Positions 36,418-44,882 of a stretch of 64,000 bases of DNA are shown piece after piece. Position 1 is the stretch's first letter. Each line of letters begins with the position of its first letter. Position numbers and translations under genes: made by a program. Source of the stretch: Anabaena subtropica FACHB-260 (GTDB lineage: Bacteria > Cyanobacteriota > Cyanobacteriia > Cyanobacteriales > Nostocaceae); the NCBI RefSeq assembly GCF_014697105.1, contig NZ_JACJRF010000008.1:1-64000 (forward strand), given 5' to 3'. The notes beneath the pieces were generated by a model. The model did not search any database and was not told where the DNA came from. It was given only the letters and a program-made list of their open reading frames with translations.

Positions 36418-37701
36418 CTACTTAATTGCTCGATTAATTGCTTCTTCTTGCCCAACTAAAGATATATAAGGTCGCTGTAAATATTGCTGTGCTGATGTGA
36501 TAGCGTCTTGAGGACTTACGGAAGCAATGAGTTCTTGAAATTCCCTGTCAAAGTCAATTCCTAAGCCCAAAATTTCATACCAGCCGTATATTTGAGCAAT
36601 TTGCCCATTGGTTTGTTTACCTAAGGCATATTGTCCGAGTATCTTGTTTTTGGCAGCTTGTAAACTGGTTGCGGATACTTCTGAATTACAAAGTAGCTCG
36701 ACTTCTGTACGTAATCCTTCTAAGGCAATACTGGTATTTTCTGGTGCTGTACCCATGTAAACTACAAAGGATGCTGGATAAAGCCTAGTGGGATAAAACG
36801 CTGAAACTTCATAAGCTAATCCCCGCTTTTCTCGCAATTCTACGAACAAGCGGCTAGAAAGACCATTGCCTAAATAAGTAGACAGTAATTTCAAGGAGGC
36901 GTAGTCAGGAGAACTCACTGATGGGCCTAAATAACCAAGCATGACAATAGATTGCTGTGTTTGTACTGGCTTTAAGCGATGCTGGGGATTGATTGGGATT
37001 TCTGGTAAATTAATGACTGCTGGGGCTACGGTTGGTGCTTGCCAATCACCAAATACTTGTTCTACTAAGGTTATTGTTTCTTGTAGTGTGATTCGACCAG
37101 CAACACTAATGACTACATTATCTGGACGAAAATAAGTTTGGTGATAGTCTACTAAGTCTGCCCTGGTAATACTGTTCAGGGTGGTTTCATCTCCTAGTAT
37201 AGACATGGCATAGGGATGATTTTGATACATTACCTGCCGCATTTGCTCAAAGGCAAGGGTAAAGGGTTGTTCTTTTTGGGAACGAATATCTTGGAGTGCT
37301 AAACGCCGCTCTAGTTCAACTTGGGCTTCGGGAAATGTGGGCGATCGCAAAATCCGTCCCGCCAATGTTAAGATTTCGGGAAAGTCTGATGTTACTGTCT
37401 TCAATGAAAGCAGAAAGTAATCTGTAGAAGTATCTGTACTCAAACTTGCACCTACAGATTCCACTTGTTCGGCTATTTCCAAACTGGAAAGTCCTTCACA
37501 TCCCTTAGTCATCACAGCCGCTAATAGATGGGCTAACCCCGCCTGTTCTCGTTTTTCGTAGCAACTACCAGCACGGATAAAAATTCGCCCAGCAATAATA
37601 TCTGCGGCTGGATTTTCTGCTACCAACACGACAATGCCATTGTTTAGTACAGTGCGATGAATGGGAGAGTGAGAAATAGAAGGTTTCACAGTTTGGGTCA
37701 T
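36418..37701 (-). CDS. M16 family peptidase homologue lacking the zinc site
   Basis: A 427-residue protein with the M16 (pitrilysin/processing peptidase) fold, but the HxxEH zinc motif is replaced: AGLAHLLAAVMTKG has HLLAA where HFLEH is expected. It retains the R/Y pair region (SSRLFVELREKRGLAYEVSA) that contributes to substrate binding. It is encoded right after the active M16 protein at 37782-39050, 80 bases apart, so the two probably form a heterodimer in which this is the non-catalytic subunit. The start codon lies at the edge of a heptamer repeat. Confidence 0.88.
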   Translation of the reverse strand: MTQTVKPSISHSPIHRTVLNNGIVVLVAENPAADIIAGRIFIRAGSCYEKREQAGLAHLLAAVMTKGCEGLSSLEIAEQVESVGASLSTDTSTDYFLLSLKTVTSDFPEILTLAGRILRSPTFPEAQVELERRLALQDIRSQKEQPFTLAFEQMRQVMYQNHPYAMSILGDETTLNSITRADLVDYHQTYFRPDNVVISVAGRITLQETITLVEQVFGDWQAPTVAPAVINLPEIPINPQHRLKPVQTQQSIVMLGYLGPSVSSPDYASLKLLSTYLGNGLSSRLFVELREKRGLAYEVSAFYPTRLYPASFVVYMGTAPENTSIALEGLRTEVELLCNSEVSATSLQAAKNKILGQYALGKQTNGQIAQIYGWYEILGLGIDFDREFQELIASVSPQDAITSAQQYLQRPYISLVGQEEAINRAIK

Positions 37702-37752
37702 TGGTTATTAGTCATTAGTCATTAGTCATTAGTCGTTAGTCATTAGTCATTT
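37698..37752. repeat. Heptamer repeat (TTAGTCA)n between the two M16 genes
   Basis: About seven units of ATTAGTC, one changed to GTTAGTC. The last unit overlaps the start codon of the downstream M16 gene. This is a short tandemly repeated repetitive sequence of the kind typical of Nostocales. Confidence 0.75.
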
Positions 37753-37781
37753 ATTGTGGACTATGGACTGTAGACTTTTAA

Positions 37782-39050
37782 CTAAAGAGGTTTAAGGATG
37801 GTGACAGCGTAATTTTCTGGTGAAAGATGCTGTTGAGTTAATTGTTGCAGTTCTTGGGTGCCAAATGATTGAATTTGATGTGGATATGTGATTGCTAATT
37901 CTGCTTGAGCGATCGTATTGTAGTAGCCATAAAGCCCTGTCAGCTGGTTTGGGGTTTCTGTAGAGAAGGCGTACTCATTACATAAAAGTCTGCGAGTACG
38001 AGCTATTTCCTGTTCAGTAACGCCATTGCTTTGGATATTATCTAAATGATTCAGAATTAAATCCTCAACTTGTTCTAGATTTTCCGGTTCTAACCAGGCG
38101 GTAACTGTAAATAGGCTCGATTCACGTTGTAGAGAAAAATTACTGCAAATTCCTTGGACTAATTGTAGTTCTTCTCGCAAATCTCTGACTAAGCGTGAAG
38201 TCCGACCCTCTGCTAATAATACTGACAACAAATCTAAACCGTAAGCTGTGCGGAGTTGTTCTACACCAGGTACAACCCATGCCATCAACAATCGGGCTTG
38301 TTCTATACGTGGTAAACTCAACTCTTGGCGGTGAATTCCTTTAATTACTGGCTTGGGTGCTTGTTTGATTTGTGGACATTCGACAGGTTGAGAAAAATTG
38401 GCAAATGAACGATTTACCAGTTCCCAGGCTGGTTGTTGAGCAATACCACCAGCAATCACCACTGTCATATTTTCCGGTTGGTAGTGAGCGCGATGAAAAC
38501 AGCGCATAGCTTCTGGTGATTGCTGCATCAGTTCTTCTTCAGTACCCAGAACTGAACGCCCATAAGGATGATCTTGGTAGATGCTTTGCGATAGACATTG
38601 AAATCCTACCCAGTCAGGATCATCATAGCAAGCGCGAATTTCTTCTAGTACTACATCTCGTTCCCGACTGAACTCATCATCTGGAATTGCCGCATTCAGC
38701 AGTAAATCTGCCAAGCATGGTAGGGTATCTTCCAAGTAAGGCGCAGCTGTTGTCAAAGAGTAATTAGCATAATCAAAACTGGTGGCTGCATTACTCACTC
38801 CACCCCTGTTTTCGATTTGATGATCGAACATTCCAGGGGATAAAGTTGCTGTCCCTTTAAAAATCATGTGTTCTAAAAAGTGTGCCATCCCAAACCAAGG
38901 TTCTGGCTCACGAATTGCTCCAGCTCTCACCCAAACATCAGCCACGACTACAGGCGTGGTGGGAATTTCTTGATGAATAAATGTCAAACCATTGTCTAAT
39001 CGAAATACTGAGGCTGGAAACACAGGATTGGTAAGTTGTTGTTTTGACAA
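37782..39050 (-). CDS. M16 family zinc metallopeptidase, catalytic subunit
   Basis: A 422-residue M16 peptidase with an intact inverted zinc motif HFLEH (in MAHFLEHMIFKGT, about residues 57-69), and the downstream third ligand, a glutamate, expected near residue 140. M16 enzymes degrade small peptides, such as transit peptides in plastids and mitochondria. With the non-catalytic homologue encoded next it should form a heterodimer. No signal peptide is obvious, so the site is probably the cytoplasm. Confidence 0.9.
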   Translation of the reverse strand: MSKQQLTNPVFPASVFRLDNGLTFIHQEIPTTPVVVADVWVRAGAIREPEPWFGMAHFLEHMIFKGTATLSPGMFDHQIENRGGVSNAATSFDYANYSLTTAAPYLEDTLPCLADLLLNAAIPDDEFSRERDVVLEEIRACYDDPDWVGFQCLSQSIYQDHPYGRSVLGTEEELMQQSPEAMRCFHRAHYQPENMTVVIAGGIAQQPAWELVNRSFANFSQPVECPQIKQAPKPVIKGIHRQELSLPRIEQARLLMAWVVPGVEQLRTAYGLDLLSVLLAEGRTSRLVRDLREELQLVQGICSNFSLQRESSLFTVTAWLEPENLEQVEDLILNHLDNIQSNGVTEQEIARTRRLLCNEYAFSTETPNQLTGLYGYYNTIAQAELAITYPHQIQSFGTQELQQLTQQHLSPENYAVTILKPL

Positions 39051-39271
39051 GGTTTTGTATCTTTAACCACAATTTAACTTTGATGTTTGTGATCTTAACT
39101 CTGAACGATCGCCAAATTGGCATCAACTGATACAGAATTCTATATTTATCCCCAAGTAAAAGTAGCCCTTAAGGCTGATATTTGTTGAATTTGCGGCATC
39201 TGCGTTGACAAGCTTTAAATTTTGCCATGATAAGAATTTATTTTCTATGAATACTACCCATCAATAATTAA

Positions 39272-39303
39272 AGCTCCCAAGTTTTAATCAAACTTTGGGA
39301 GCT
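39272..39303 (-). terminator. Terminator of the 6S RNA transcript
   Basis: AGCTCCCAAGTTT pairs with AAACTTTGGGAGCT across a five-base loop. On the minus strand it is followed by TTTAATTATT. It lies about ten bases beyond the predicted 3' end of the RNA. Confidence 0.6.
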
Positions 39304-39312
39304 AAAAATTTT

Positions 39313-39498
39313 GAGTTCACCACAACGCCGTTTTACCTAAGTTTATGACCTGGTTAAACCAGGTGGGTACCGATTTTCCTCGTTTAAAGTTTCCGGGTAC
39401 ACGCCCGGTATACTGCCACGAGAGACGTTTGGTTCCCTTTTTCTTAAAGACATAGATCAAAAAACTTGATGGCAGTCACCAACGTCGCAGTGCAACTA
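39313..39498 (-). ncRNA. ssaA: 6S RNA (SsaA), regulator of RNA polymerase
   Basis: A promoter (TTGGTA, 18 bases, TATAAT) at 39503-39532 points into this stretch and a terminator hairpin follows it. The predicted length, about 186 bases, equals the 185 reported for cyanobacterial 6Sa RNA. The two ends pair (GAGTT...GTTGCA with TGTGGTG...AACTC, with G-U pairs), leaving a central internal loop. An apical hairpin CCGGGCGTGTACCCGG is visible. In Synechococcus the 6Sa gene also adjoins purK; here it lies just downstream of purK on the same strand. Small frames inside it compete and none is convincing, so RNA is the better reading. Confidence 0.7.
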
Positions 39499-39502
39499 AC
39501 TC

Positions 39503-39532
39503 ATTATAGCCTTCAAAAACAGGTTGTACCAA
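39503..39532 (-). promoter_or_regulatory. Sigma-70-type promoter of ssaA
   Basis: On the minus strand: TTGGTA, an 18-base spacer, TATAAT. It lies in the 66 bases between the purK stop and the RNA, so the RNA has its own start although read-through from purK is possible. Confidence 0.65.
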
Positions 39533-39564
39533 TTCAAAATTCAAAAATTTCTCACCCCACTACC

Positions 39565-40713
39565 CTAATGGGGATACCAGATGGATTCTATAGTATTGGC
39601 TATTTCTTGGGCTGTGGTTTGGTGATGATTATCTAACAAAACTGTAACGTGTCCTAGTTTGCGACCTGGACGGGACTCTGTTTTGCTGTACCAATGAACG
39701 TGGGCTTGGGGAATGGCGGCTAGTTGTTGGCGCTGGCTTTGGTAATCACTTTCAGAATTTTCATAGCCTAACAGGTTGACCATGACTGCACCAGCACATT
39801 GCAAGGACGGGCTTCCTAACGGTAGCTCACAAACGGCTCTCAAGTGTTGCTCAAATTGAGAAGTTTCGCACGCATCTAGAGAAAAATGCCCTGAATTGTG
39901 GGTACGGGGAGCGATTTCGTTGACTAAGACTTGACCATCGACGGTGAGAAATAACTCGATGCCAAACACACCGACTACTTCCAGACTATTTAATAGTGTA
40001 CGAGCGATCGCACCAGCAGCTGCGGCTTGATTAGGTGTAATATCGGCAGGTGCTATCACTCGCCTACAAACTTGCTTTTCTTGTTGCGTTTCTACCACAG
40101 GGTAGATAATAACTTCTCCATCTACAGAGCGGGCAGCAATTACTGCTAATTCCCGTTCAAAGGAAATAAATTCTTCTATTAAAAATGCCGTATTTGTAGT
40201 TTGATTTAACTCTATTGTCTCTTGTAAAGTTGCTAAATCATCAATGATAAAAGTTCCTTGTCCGTCATAACCGTGGCGGCGAGATTTCAGGACTAGGGGA
40301 AAACCAATATTTTCTATTTTAGCTGTCAGATTTTCTTGATCTTCCAGAGCAAAAAATTCAGGAACAGGTAAACCCAAATCTTTTAAATAGCAACGTTGAT
40401 GATATTTATCTAAAAGTGGTTTTAAAGCGTCTAACTTAGGACGGAAACAAACACCTTGATTTTCTAACAATGATAAATCCTGAAGATTGACGAATTCATT
40501 TTCAAAGGTGATGACATCACTCTTTTTAGCTAAAACCTTTGTAGCATGAGCATCATCAATATCTGCCAAAATAGTATCCTGGGCAATAGATACAGCAGGA
40601 TCATCACTACTAGGAGTCTGCACTATCAATTCAACCCCTAGTTTATTGGCTGCACCTCCCATCATCCAGGCCAGCTGTCCACCACCAATTACACCTACAC
40701 GCTTCATCGACAT
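39565..40713 (-). CDS. purK: 5-(Carboxyamino)imidazole ribonucleotide synthase PurK
   Basis: A 382-residue ATP-grasp enzyme of purine synthesis that carboxylates AIR with bicarbonate and ATP to give N5-CAIR, the substrate of PurE. Marks: GVIGGGQLAWMM at the N-terminus, LKSRRHGYDGQGTFII (ATP-grasp loop) and NEIAPRTHNSGHFSLDACETS (active site). The start overlaps the end of the pentapeptide gene by ten bases, so the two are co-transcribed. The 6S RNA gene follows. Confidence 0.95.
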   Translation of the reverse strand: MSMKRVGVIGGGQLAWMMGGAANKLGVELIVQTPSSDDPAVSIAQDTILADIDDAHATKVLAKKSDVITFENEFVNLQDLSLLENQGVCFRPKLDALKPLLDKYHQRCYLKDLGLPVPEFFALEDQENLTAKIENIGFPLVLKSRRHGYDGQGTFIIDDLATLQETIELNQTTNTAFLIEEFISFERELAVIAARSVDGEVIIYPVVETQQEKQVCRRVIAPADITPNQAAAAGAIARTLLNSLEVVGVFGIELFLTVDGQVLVNEIAPRTHNSGHFSLDACETSQFEQHLRAVCELPLGSPSLQCAGAVMVNLLGYENSESDYQSQRQQLAAIPQAHVHWYSKTESRPGRKLGHVTVLLDNHHQTTAQEIANTIESIWYPH

Positions 40714-41255
40714 CCCAAAGAATCACGAGTTTCTACACCAGTTTTTGTATTTACTCCGCTAGCCTTTGTACAAAGTTCTCTAATTTGTGCTTTATCCAAA
40801 ATTGCATCAGTAAAGTCTGCGCCTTCTATGTTCACATTAGCAAAGATGGCGCGGAGTAAAAGAGCTTCTTTAAAAACGACATCGCTTAAATTAGCCCCTG
40901 TTAAGTTTACCTGATCAACCATCGCATTCGTTAAATCTGCTCCCTGGAGATTTGCTTGTGTCATCACGGAAGCACTTAAGACTGCACCACGTAAGTCAGC
41001 ACCCACAAAGTTAGTCAGTTCTAAATTAGCGTTGGAAAACTCAGCAGCTTGTAAACTTTCACCAGCAAAGTTATGTCTGGATAATTCGGCATTACTAAAT
41101 GATAAAGGATGAGTCCAGTCGGCTAGGACTGGGGAAGGTAAGCAAAGTACAACTATCCCCAAAATTACAGCTAATCCTTGCCAGCCAAACTTTTTTAGCT
41201 GGCGAATTTTGTTTTTTATGACCATATTCGCACCCATATCATTTTTTATTGCCAC
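40704..41255 (-). CDS. Exported pentapeptide-repeat protein
   Basis: A 183-residue protein. The N-terminal hydrophobic segment (about 24-44, GWQGLAVILGIVVLCLPSPVLA) ends in a likely signal peptidase site, so it is probably in the thylakoid lumen or periplasm. The rest is a pentapeptide-repeat helix (about 52-150, ANLQGADLTNAMVDQVNLTG). A C-terminal part has two cysteines (RELCTKASG and GCR) that could form a disulfide. The start is GTG at 41255 with GAGGGG 11 bases upstream; ATG codons follow at 41237 and 41225. Its stop overlaps purK. Confidence 0.8.
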   Translation of the reverse strand: MAIKNDMGANMVIKNKIRQLKKFGWQGLAVILGIVVLCLPSPVLADWTHPLSFSNAELSRHNFAGESLQAAEFSNANLELTNFVGADLRGAVLSASVMTQANLQGADLTNAMVDQVNLTGANLSDVVFKEALLLRAIFANVNIEGADFTDAILDKAQIRELCTKASGVNTKTGVETRDSLGCR

Positions 41256-41832
41256 TTGCAGCTTTTCCCCTCTTTTTTAGCTGTTTTCGATCGCGTACTT
41301 CTTAACATTTTGTCACAAAAGACTGGTGTTAGCTGTTTACATTGAGAAATTTATAACTAAATACTTACAGTCAGTTAGCTAGATATAACTTTAGGTACTA
41401 GCTAAATGACATTTTTAGCAGATATATAAAGTATTAAGTCAATGTGCAAATAATCATTCAGTCGTTGATTTACAATTCTTGATTTTTGAAGATGATTTTT
41501 GCGATATAAATATTTTCATTAGTTATTAGGTGATGGCGGTTCCGCCCAGCGCCGTTGATTGCTCTTAAATTTACATTTATTAACTTTGATTTTTTGTAGG
41601 TAAAGTTTATTGTCTTTTATGTTTGCCATTCAAAATAGGCTGTTAGTCTATAAATCAAGGTGAGCATTAGGCAATTACATGAAGCATAAATACTATATGT
41701 TTCTGATGCTTAATACGCTCTTATAAAAAGTATTAATCTTAATTCCTGAATGAATTAGCTAACTATAATTTCTCTCAAGCTTTATTTCTATCACGTCAAC
41801 AAACTCAACAAGCCGAATCAGTAACAGCGATT
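41256..41832. other. Gap upstream of a small conserved gene
   Basis: AT-rich; no gene found. A short GC-rich hairpin-like stretch (GGCGGTTCCGCC) is near 41535. It must hold the promoter of the leftward pentapeptide-purK pair and that of the rightward gene. Confidence 0.35.
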
Positions 41833-42153
41833 ATGACACATTACTCTATTGAATGGATCGAAGCATGGTGCCAAGAAAACGGCTGGACAGAATTGTTTGA
41901 AGAACGGAGAAACCACTATTGGGCTTTTCCACCTGGTTGTGTCATGCCTGAACCTATTCCAAATCATGTTCTCAGAGGCATTAAAGCTGAAAAAGGACTA
42001 ACCTTTGATGAGAGATTGTGGTCAATATCAGCCGTAATTAGCACAATTTTGGCGGTTGTTTCTACCTTTGTACTCCGGTGTCCCATGCCGTTAGTATTTG
42101 CTTTTGCTGTCAACGCAGTAACAGTGGCTCAACTAGAACCTGAGGAAGTGTAA
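41833..42153 (+). CDS. Conserved hypothetical protein
   Basis: A 106-residue protein of a type I have seen only in cyanobacteria. The N-terminal half is soluble (MTHYSIEWIEAWCQENGWTE), with Trp-rich and Pro-rich segments (AFPPGCVMPEPIP). The C-terminal half has one hydrophobic segment (about 64-98). A terminator-like hairpin follows at 42183-42219, so it is a single-gene unit. Function unknown. Confidence 0.65.
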   Translation: MTHYSIEWIEAWCQENGWTELFEERRNHYWAFPPGCVMPEPIPNHVLRGIKAEKGLTFDERLWSISAVISTILAVVSTFVLRCPMPLVFAFAVNAVTVAQLEPEEV

Positions 42154-42182
42154 GTTATCAATTTTGGACAATAATATCTATA

Positions 42183-42219
42183 ACTGCTCTTAGATGTCTC
42201 AATGCGAGAGCAGTTTTTA
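42183..42219 (+). terminator. Rho-independent terminator
   Basis: ACTGCTCT pairs with AGAGCAGT, followed by a T5 run. It lies 30 bases after the stop codon of the 41833-42153 gene. Confidence 0.7.
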
Positions 42220-42307
42220 ATCAATACTTCAATAGCACATTAATAATGGAAGCAGATTTTAAATCTATCTGCTTCCACAAATTTTGTTTGAACTTACAGC
42301 CAATTTT

Positions 42308-42424
42308 TTAGAAAAGTCCTAAAAGAAAGATGAAAGTTAATGCACAGAAGGCAAGGAAAGTAATAATCATGATATTGCCTATACTGTGGTCAGGGGTTGT
42401 TATTTTTTGTGTATTTTCAGCCAT
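42308..42424 (-). CDS. Small single-helix membrane protein
   Basis: A 38-residue frame, MAENTQKITTPDHSIGNIMI..., with one transmembrane helix at about 19-37 (IITFLAFCALTFIFLLGLF) and a short soluble N-terminus. An AGGG sequence about ten bases before the ATG can serve as ribosome-binding site. Its size and shape are like those of small subunits of photosynthetic or NDH complexes, but I do not recognise it as any of the known ones. Confidence 0.55.
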   Translation of the reverse strand: MAENTQKITTPDHSIGNIMIITFLAFCALTFIFLLGLF

Positions 42425-42574
42425 ATAAACCAACCCTGGTTGCATGACAGTAGGAAGCAGTACAGCAGTGCTAAATTTATTTATACTCTGTTGCTGCTGT
42501 ATTTATCTTAACCTCAACTTTTAATTGGCAATTATTATTTTTTGATTAATTAATTGTTGTAACGAAGTCATCAG

Positions 42575-43045
42575 TTAGCCTGGAAGGAGAAACTTCTCCA
42601 TTAGATAATTAATAAAAGTCTCGCCCCTACGTTCTACCTGTTGTTCACTAATTATCTTGAACTCCATGTGCAAGAAAAAGGGCTTGGCGGTAATACTTGC
42701 TTCAACATACAACCGAGTAATTCCTAATTCATGAGCTTTTGTCTCAATTGCATGATAAATTTTACTGCCGATACCCATGCGCTGATAATCTTTATGGCAG
42801 TAGAAGCAGTTTATATGCCCGCTCAACTCTAACTCGCCGAAACCTGCAATCACACCTTCATCATCAGCGACGTAAGTAAATCGTTCCGAACAATCCTTTG
42901 CCCAGTTCTTAAATTGAATATTATCTGGGGCCCATGCCTTGACCTGATTGCTCGAATAATCGTGAATATTAATTTCACGTACTGTTTCGTGGAACAACAG
43001 CGCTATTTGATTAGCGTCTTGCTTCTGAAACAACCGTATTTTCAT
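42575..43045 (-). CDS. GNAT family N-acetyltransferase
   Basis: A 156-residue acetyltransferase. The acetyl-CoA-binding motif Q/RxxGxG/A is seen as DYQRMGIGSKIYHAIE (about 92-107). Close relatives acetylate small molecules or proteins; the acceptor here is unknown. It is 49 bases downstream of the histidine kinase gene, on the same strand, and may belong to the same transcript. Confidence 0.85.
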   Translation of the reverse strand: MKIRLFQKQDANQIALLFHETVREINIHDYSSNQVKAWAPDNIQFKNWAKDCSERFTYVADDEGVIAGFGELELSGHINCFYCHKDYQRMGIGSKIYHAIETKAHELGITRLYVEASITAKPFFLHMEFKIISEQQVERRGETFINYLMEKFLLPG

Positions 43046-43094
43046 CTATAAAATGCCCTCAAAATTTCCATAACTAATTTCTGGGGAGCAAGTG

Positions 43095-44882
43095 TTAAAC
43101 TTCTCTAGAGAGTATTGTAGTGAAACCATGTCTTGGTTGATCACGTTGTACCTGACGCAAAGGAATTTCAATCCAAAACTCAGTTCCTTTCCCTGGTTCG
43201 GACTCACACCGCAGGACTCCAGAATGTTTTTCGACCACAATTTGGTAACTAATGGATAAACCCAACCCTGTACCCTGACCAACAGGTTTTGTCGTAAAAA
43301 ATGGATCAAACAGCTTTTGCATTACATTTTGAGTCATACCAGGCCCATTATCAGCAATTCTAATCACCACTCGTTGATCGTTAGTCAGTTCAGTGCGAAT
43401 TGTAATTTGGGGATTATTCAAAAGTCCAGGGTGAACAGTTAATAGTTGAGAATCTTTGACTGTGGACTTTTGACTATTGATGATTGATTCTTCCAAAGCA
43501 TCAACGGCATTATTAATAATATTCATAAAGACTTGATTTAACTGTCCTGCATGACATTCTATTAAAGGTAAATGTGCATATTCTTTGATAATTTCAATCT
43601 GAGAATATTGTGATTTAGCTTTAAATCTATTTTGTAAAATCAGCAGAGTACTTTCAATTCCTTCGTGAATATCGACCTCTTTCATCTCCGCTTCATCCAG
43701 GCGAGAAAAATTGCGTAAAGATAAAACAATCTGCTTAATTCGCTGAGAACCCATTTTCATTGAACCAAGGATTTTGGGCAGGTCTTCTTGTAAAAACTCT
43801 AAGTCTATTTCTGCAACTTTCTCTTGAATTACATCATTGGAATTGGGAAACTCTTGTTGATAAATATCTATTAATTCTAAAAGTTTTTGTGTATATTCAT
43901 GCGCGTGAGTAATGTTGCCATAGATAAAACTTACCGGATTGTTGATTTCATGGGCTACCCCAGCTACCAACTGACCTAAGCTAGACATCTTTTCTGTTTG
44001 AATCAGTTGTGCTTGAGTTTGTTGTAGTTCTTTTAGGGCTTTTTGCAGTTCTAGTTCAGCTTGTTTGCGTTCAGAAATTTCTAATTCTAAACGTTGATTC
44101 ATGTGAGTTAACTCAGTATTTTTCATCAGCGTTTCCCGGGATTGAGCTAACTTAACTGCCATGTCGTTAAATGATTGAGCCAAGTCTTCAATTTCATCAC
44201 CTGTGTGTATATTTAAGCGATAATCGAAGTTACCAGCCGCAATCTGTGCTGTACCTAATTGTAAATTTTGTAGAGATTTAATTGTAGGTCGCCAAATCAA
44301 AATAAATTTTCCAATAAATAGCATGACAATTACTGTCACAACAATAAAGGAGATAATTCTCTGCACTTGATAAAGACTTTCTAAGTCTTGCTCTAATAAA
44401 ACTCGCTCTTGATAAGCGCGTTGAATTAGCTGTTCAAGGAACAACTGAATATCTTGATTAAAGGAATTAATAGCTCTAAAATACTGCTGTGAATCTGCTA
44501 TGTAGGTTGGACTAGAACTGTATTGAGTTAATTGTGTTGCCATGTTGTCGAGCAATTTGTGTCGCCGACGAATCAGAGAAATTTCTGGTGCATTTGGCAT
44601 CAATTGTTCTACTTGATTTAGGGATTGTATAAAATTTTTATGAAACAGTTCTATCTGTGTGTTATCACTTTTGAATAAAACAATATCTTTGAGGGCAATT
44701 ATTTCAGACTTTAAGGCATTATCTGCTTCTAAAACGGCTTTGATAGTTTGAGCAGTTTCATAACTTTTATAGCGGACAGTTCGCTTAATTTGCTGCACAA
44801 CTACAGTATTGCCGATAAGAATAGCCACTATGAGTCCGACAGATATAGTAGAACCTGTGAGAAACTTGGTGGAGATTTTCAT
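43095..44882 (-). CDS. Membrane sensor histidine kinase
   Basis: A 595-residue kinase. TM1 is at about 8-29, then an extracytoplasmic domain of about 140 residues, then TM2 at about 172-193 followed by HAMP (193-245), a coiled coil, a HisKA domain with phospho-accepting His in GVAHEINNPVSF, and a HATPase domain (DNGPGMTQ, GTGLGLSISYQI). Its start overlaps the stop of the PhnD-like lipoprotein gene by four bases, so the two form a unit in which the binding protein may pass a ligand signal to the kinase. No response regulator is adjacent. A repeat-like insert appears at 43431-43490 within the HATPase domain. Confidence 0.9.
   Translation of the reverse strand: MKISTKFLTGSTISVGLIVAILIGNTVVVQQIKRTVRYKSYETAQTIKAVLEADNALKSEIIALKDIVLFKSDNTQIELFHKNFIQSLNQVEQLMPNAPEISLIRRRHKLLDNMATQLTQYSSSPTYIADSQQYFRAINSFNQDIQLFLEQLIQRAYQERVLLEQDLESLYQVQRIISFIVVTVIVMLFIGKFILIWRPTIKSLQNLQLGTAQIAAGNFDYRLNIHTGDEIEDLAQSFNDMAVKLAQSRETLMKNTELTHMNQRLELEISERKQAELELQKALKELQQTQAQLIQTEKMSSLGQLVAGVAHEINNPVSFIYGNITHAHEYTQKLLELIDIYQQEFPNSNDVIQEKVAEIDLEFLQEDLPKILGSMKMGSQRIKQIVLSLRNFSRLDEAEMKEVDIHEGIESTLLILQNRFKAKSQYSQIEIIKEYAHLPLIECHAGQLNQVFMNIINNAVDALEESIINSQKSTVKDSQLLTVHPGLLNNPQITIRTELTNDQRVVIRIADNGPGMTQNVMQKLFDPFFTTKPVGQGTGLGLSISYQIVVEKHSGVLRCESEPGKGTEFWIEIPLRQVQRDQPRHGFTTILSREV
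43431..43490. repeat. Heptamer-like repeat inside the kinase coding region
   Basis: AGTCAAAAGTCCACAGTCAA and related units, the same kind as in the intergenic repeats of this window, encode part of a loop in the HATPase domain (INSQKSTVKDSQLLTVHPG). The frame is kept. The paralogous kinase at 46144-48831 has a much shorter segment at this place. Confidence 0.6.

Noticed and set aside
39313-39498. Small frames of 36-50 codons within the 6S RNA region (e.g. MSLRKREPNVSRGSIPGVYP...)
   Set aside because: Two frames compete, neither has a good ribosome-binding site, and the paired ends, promoter and terminator fit an RNA gene better.
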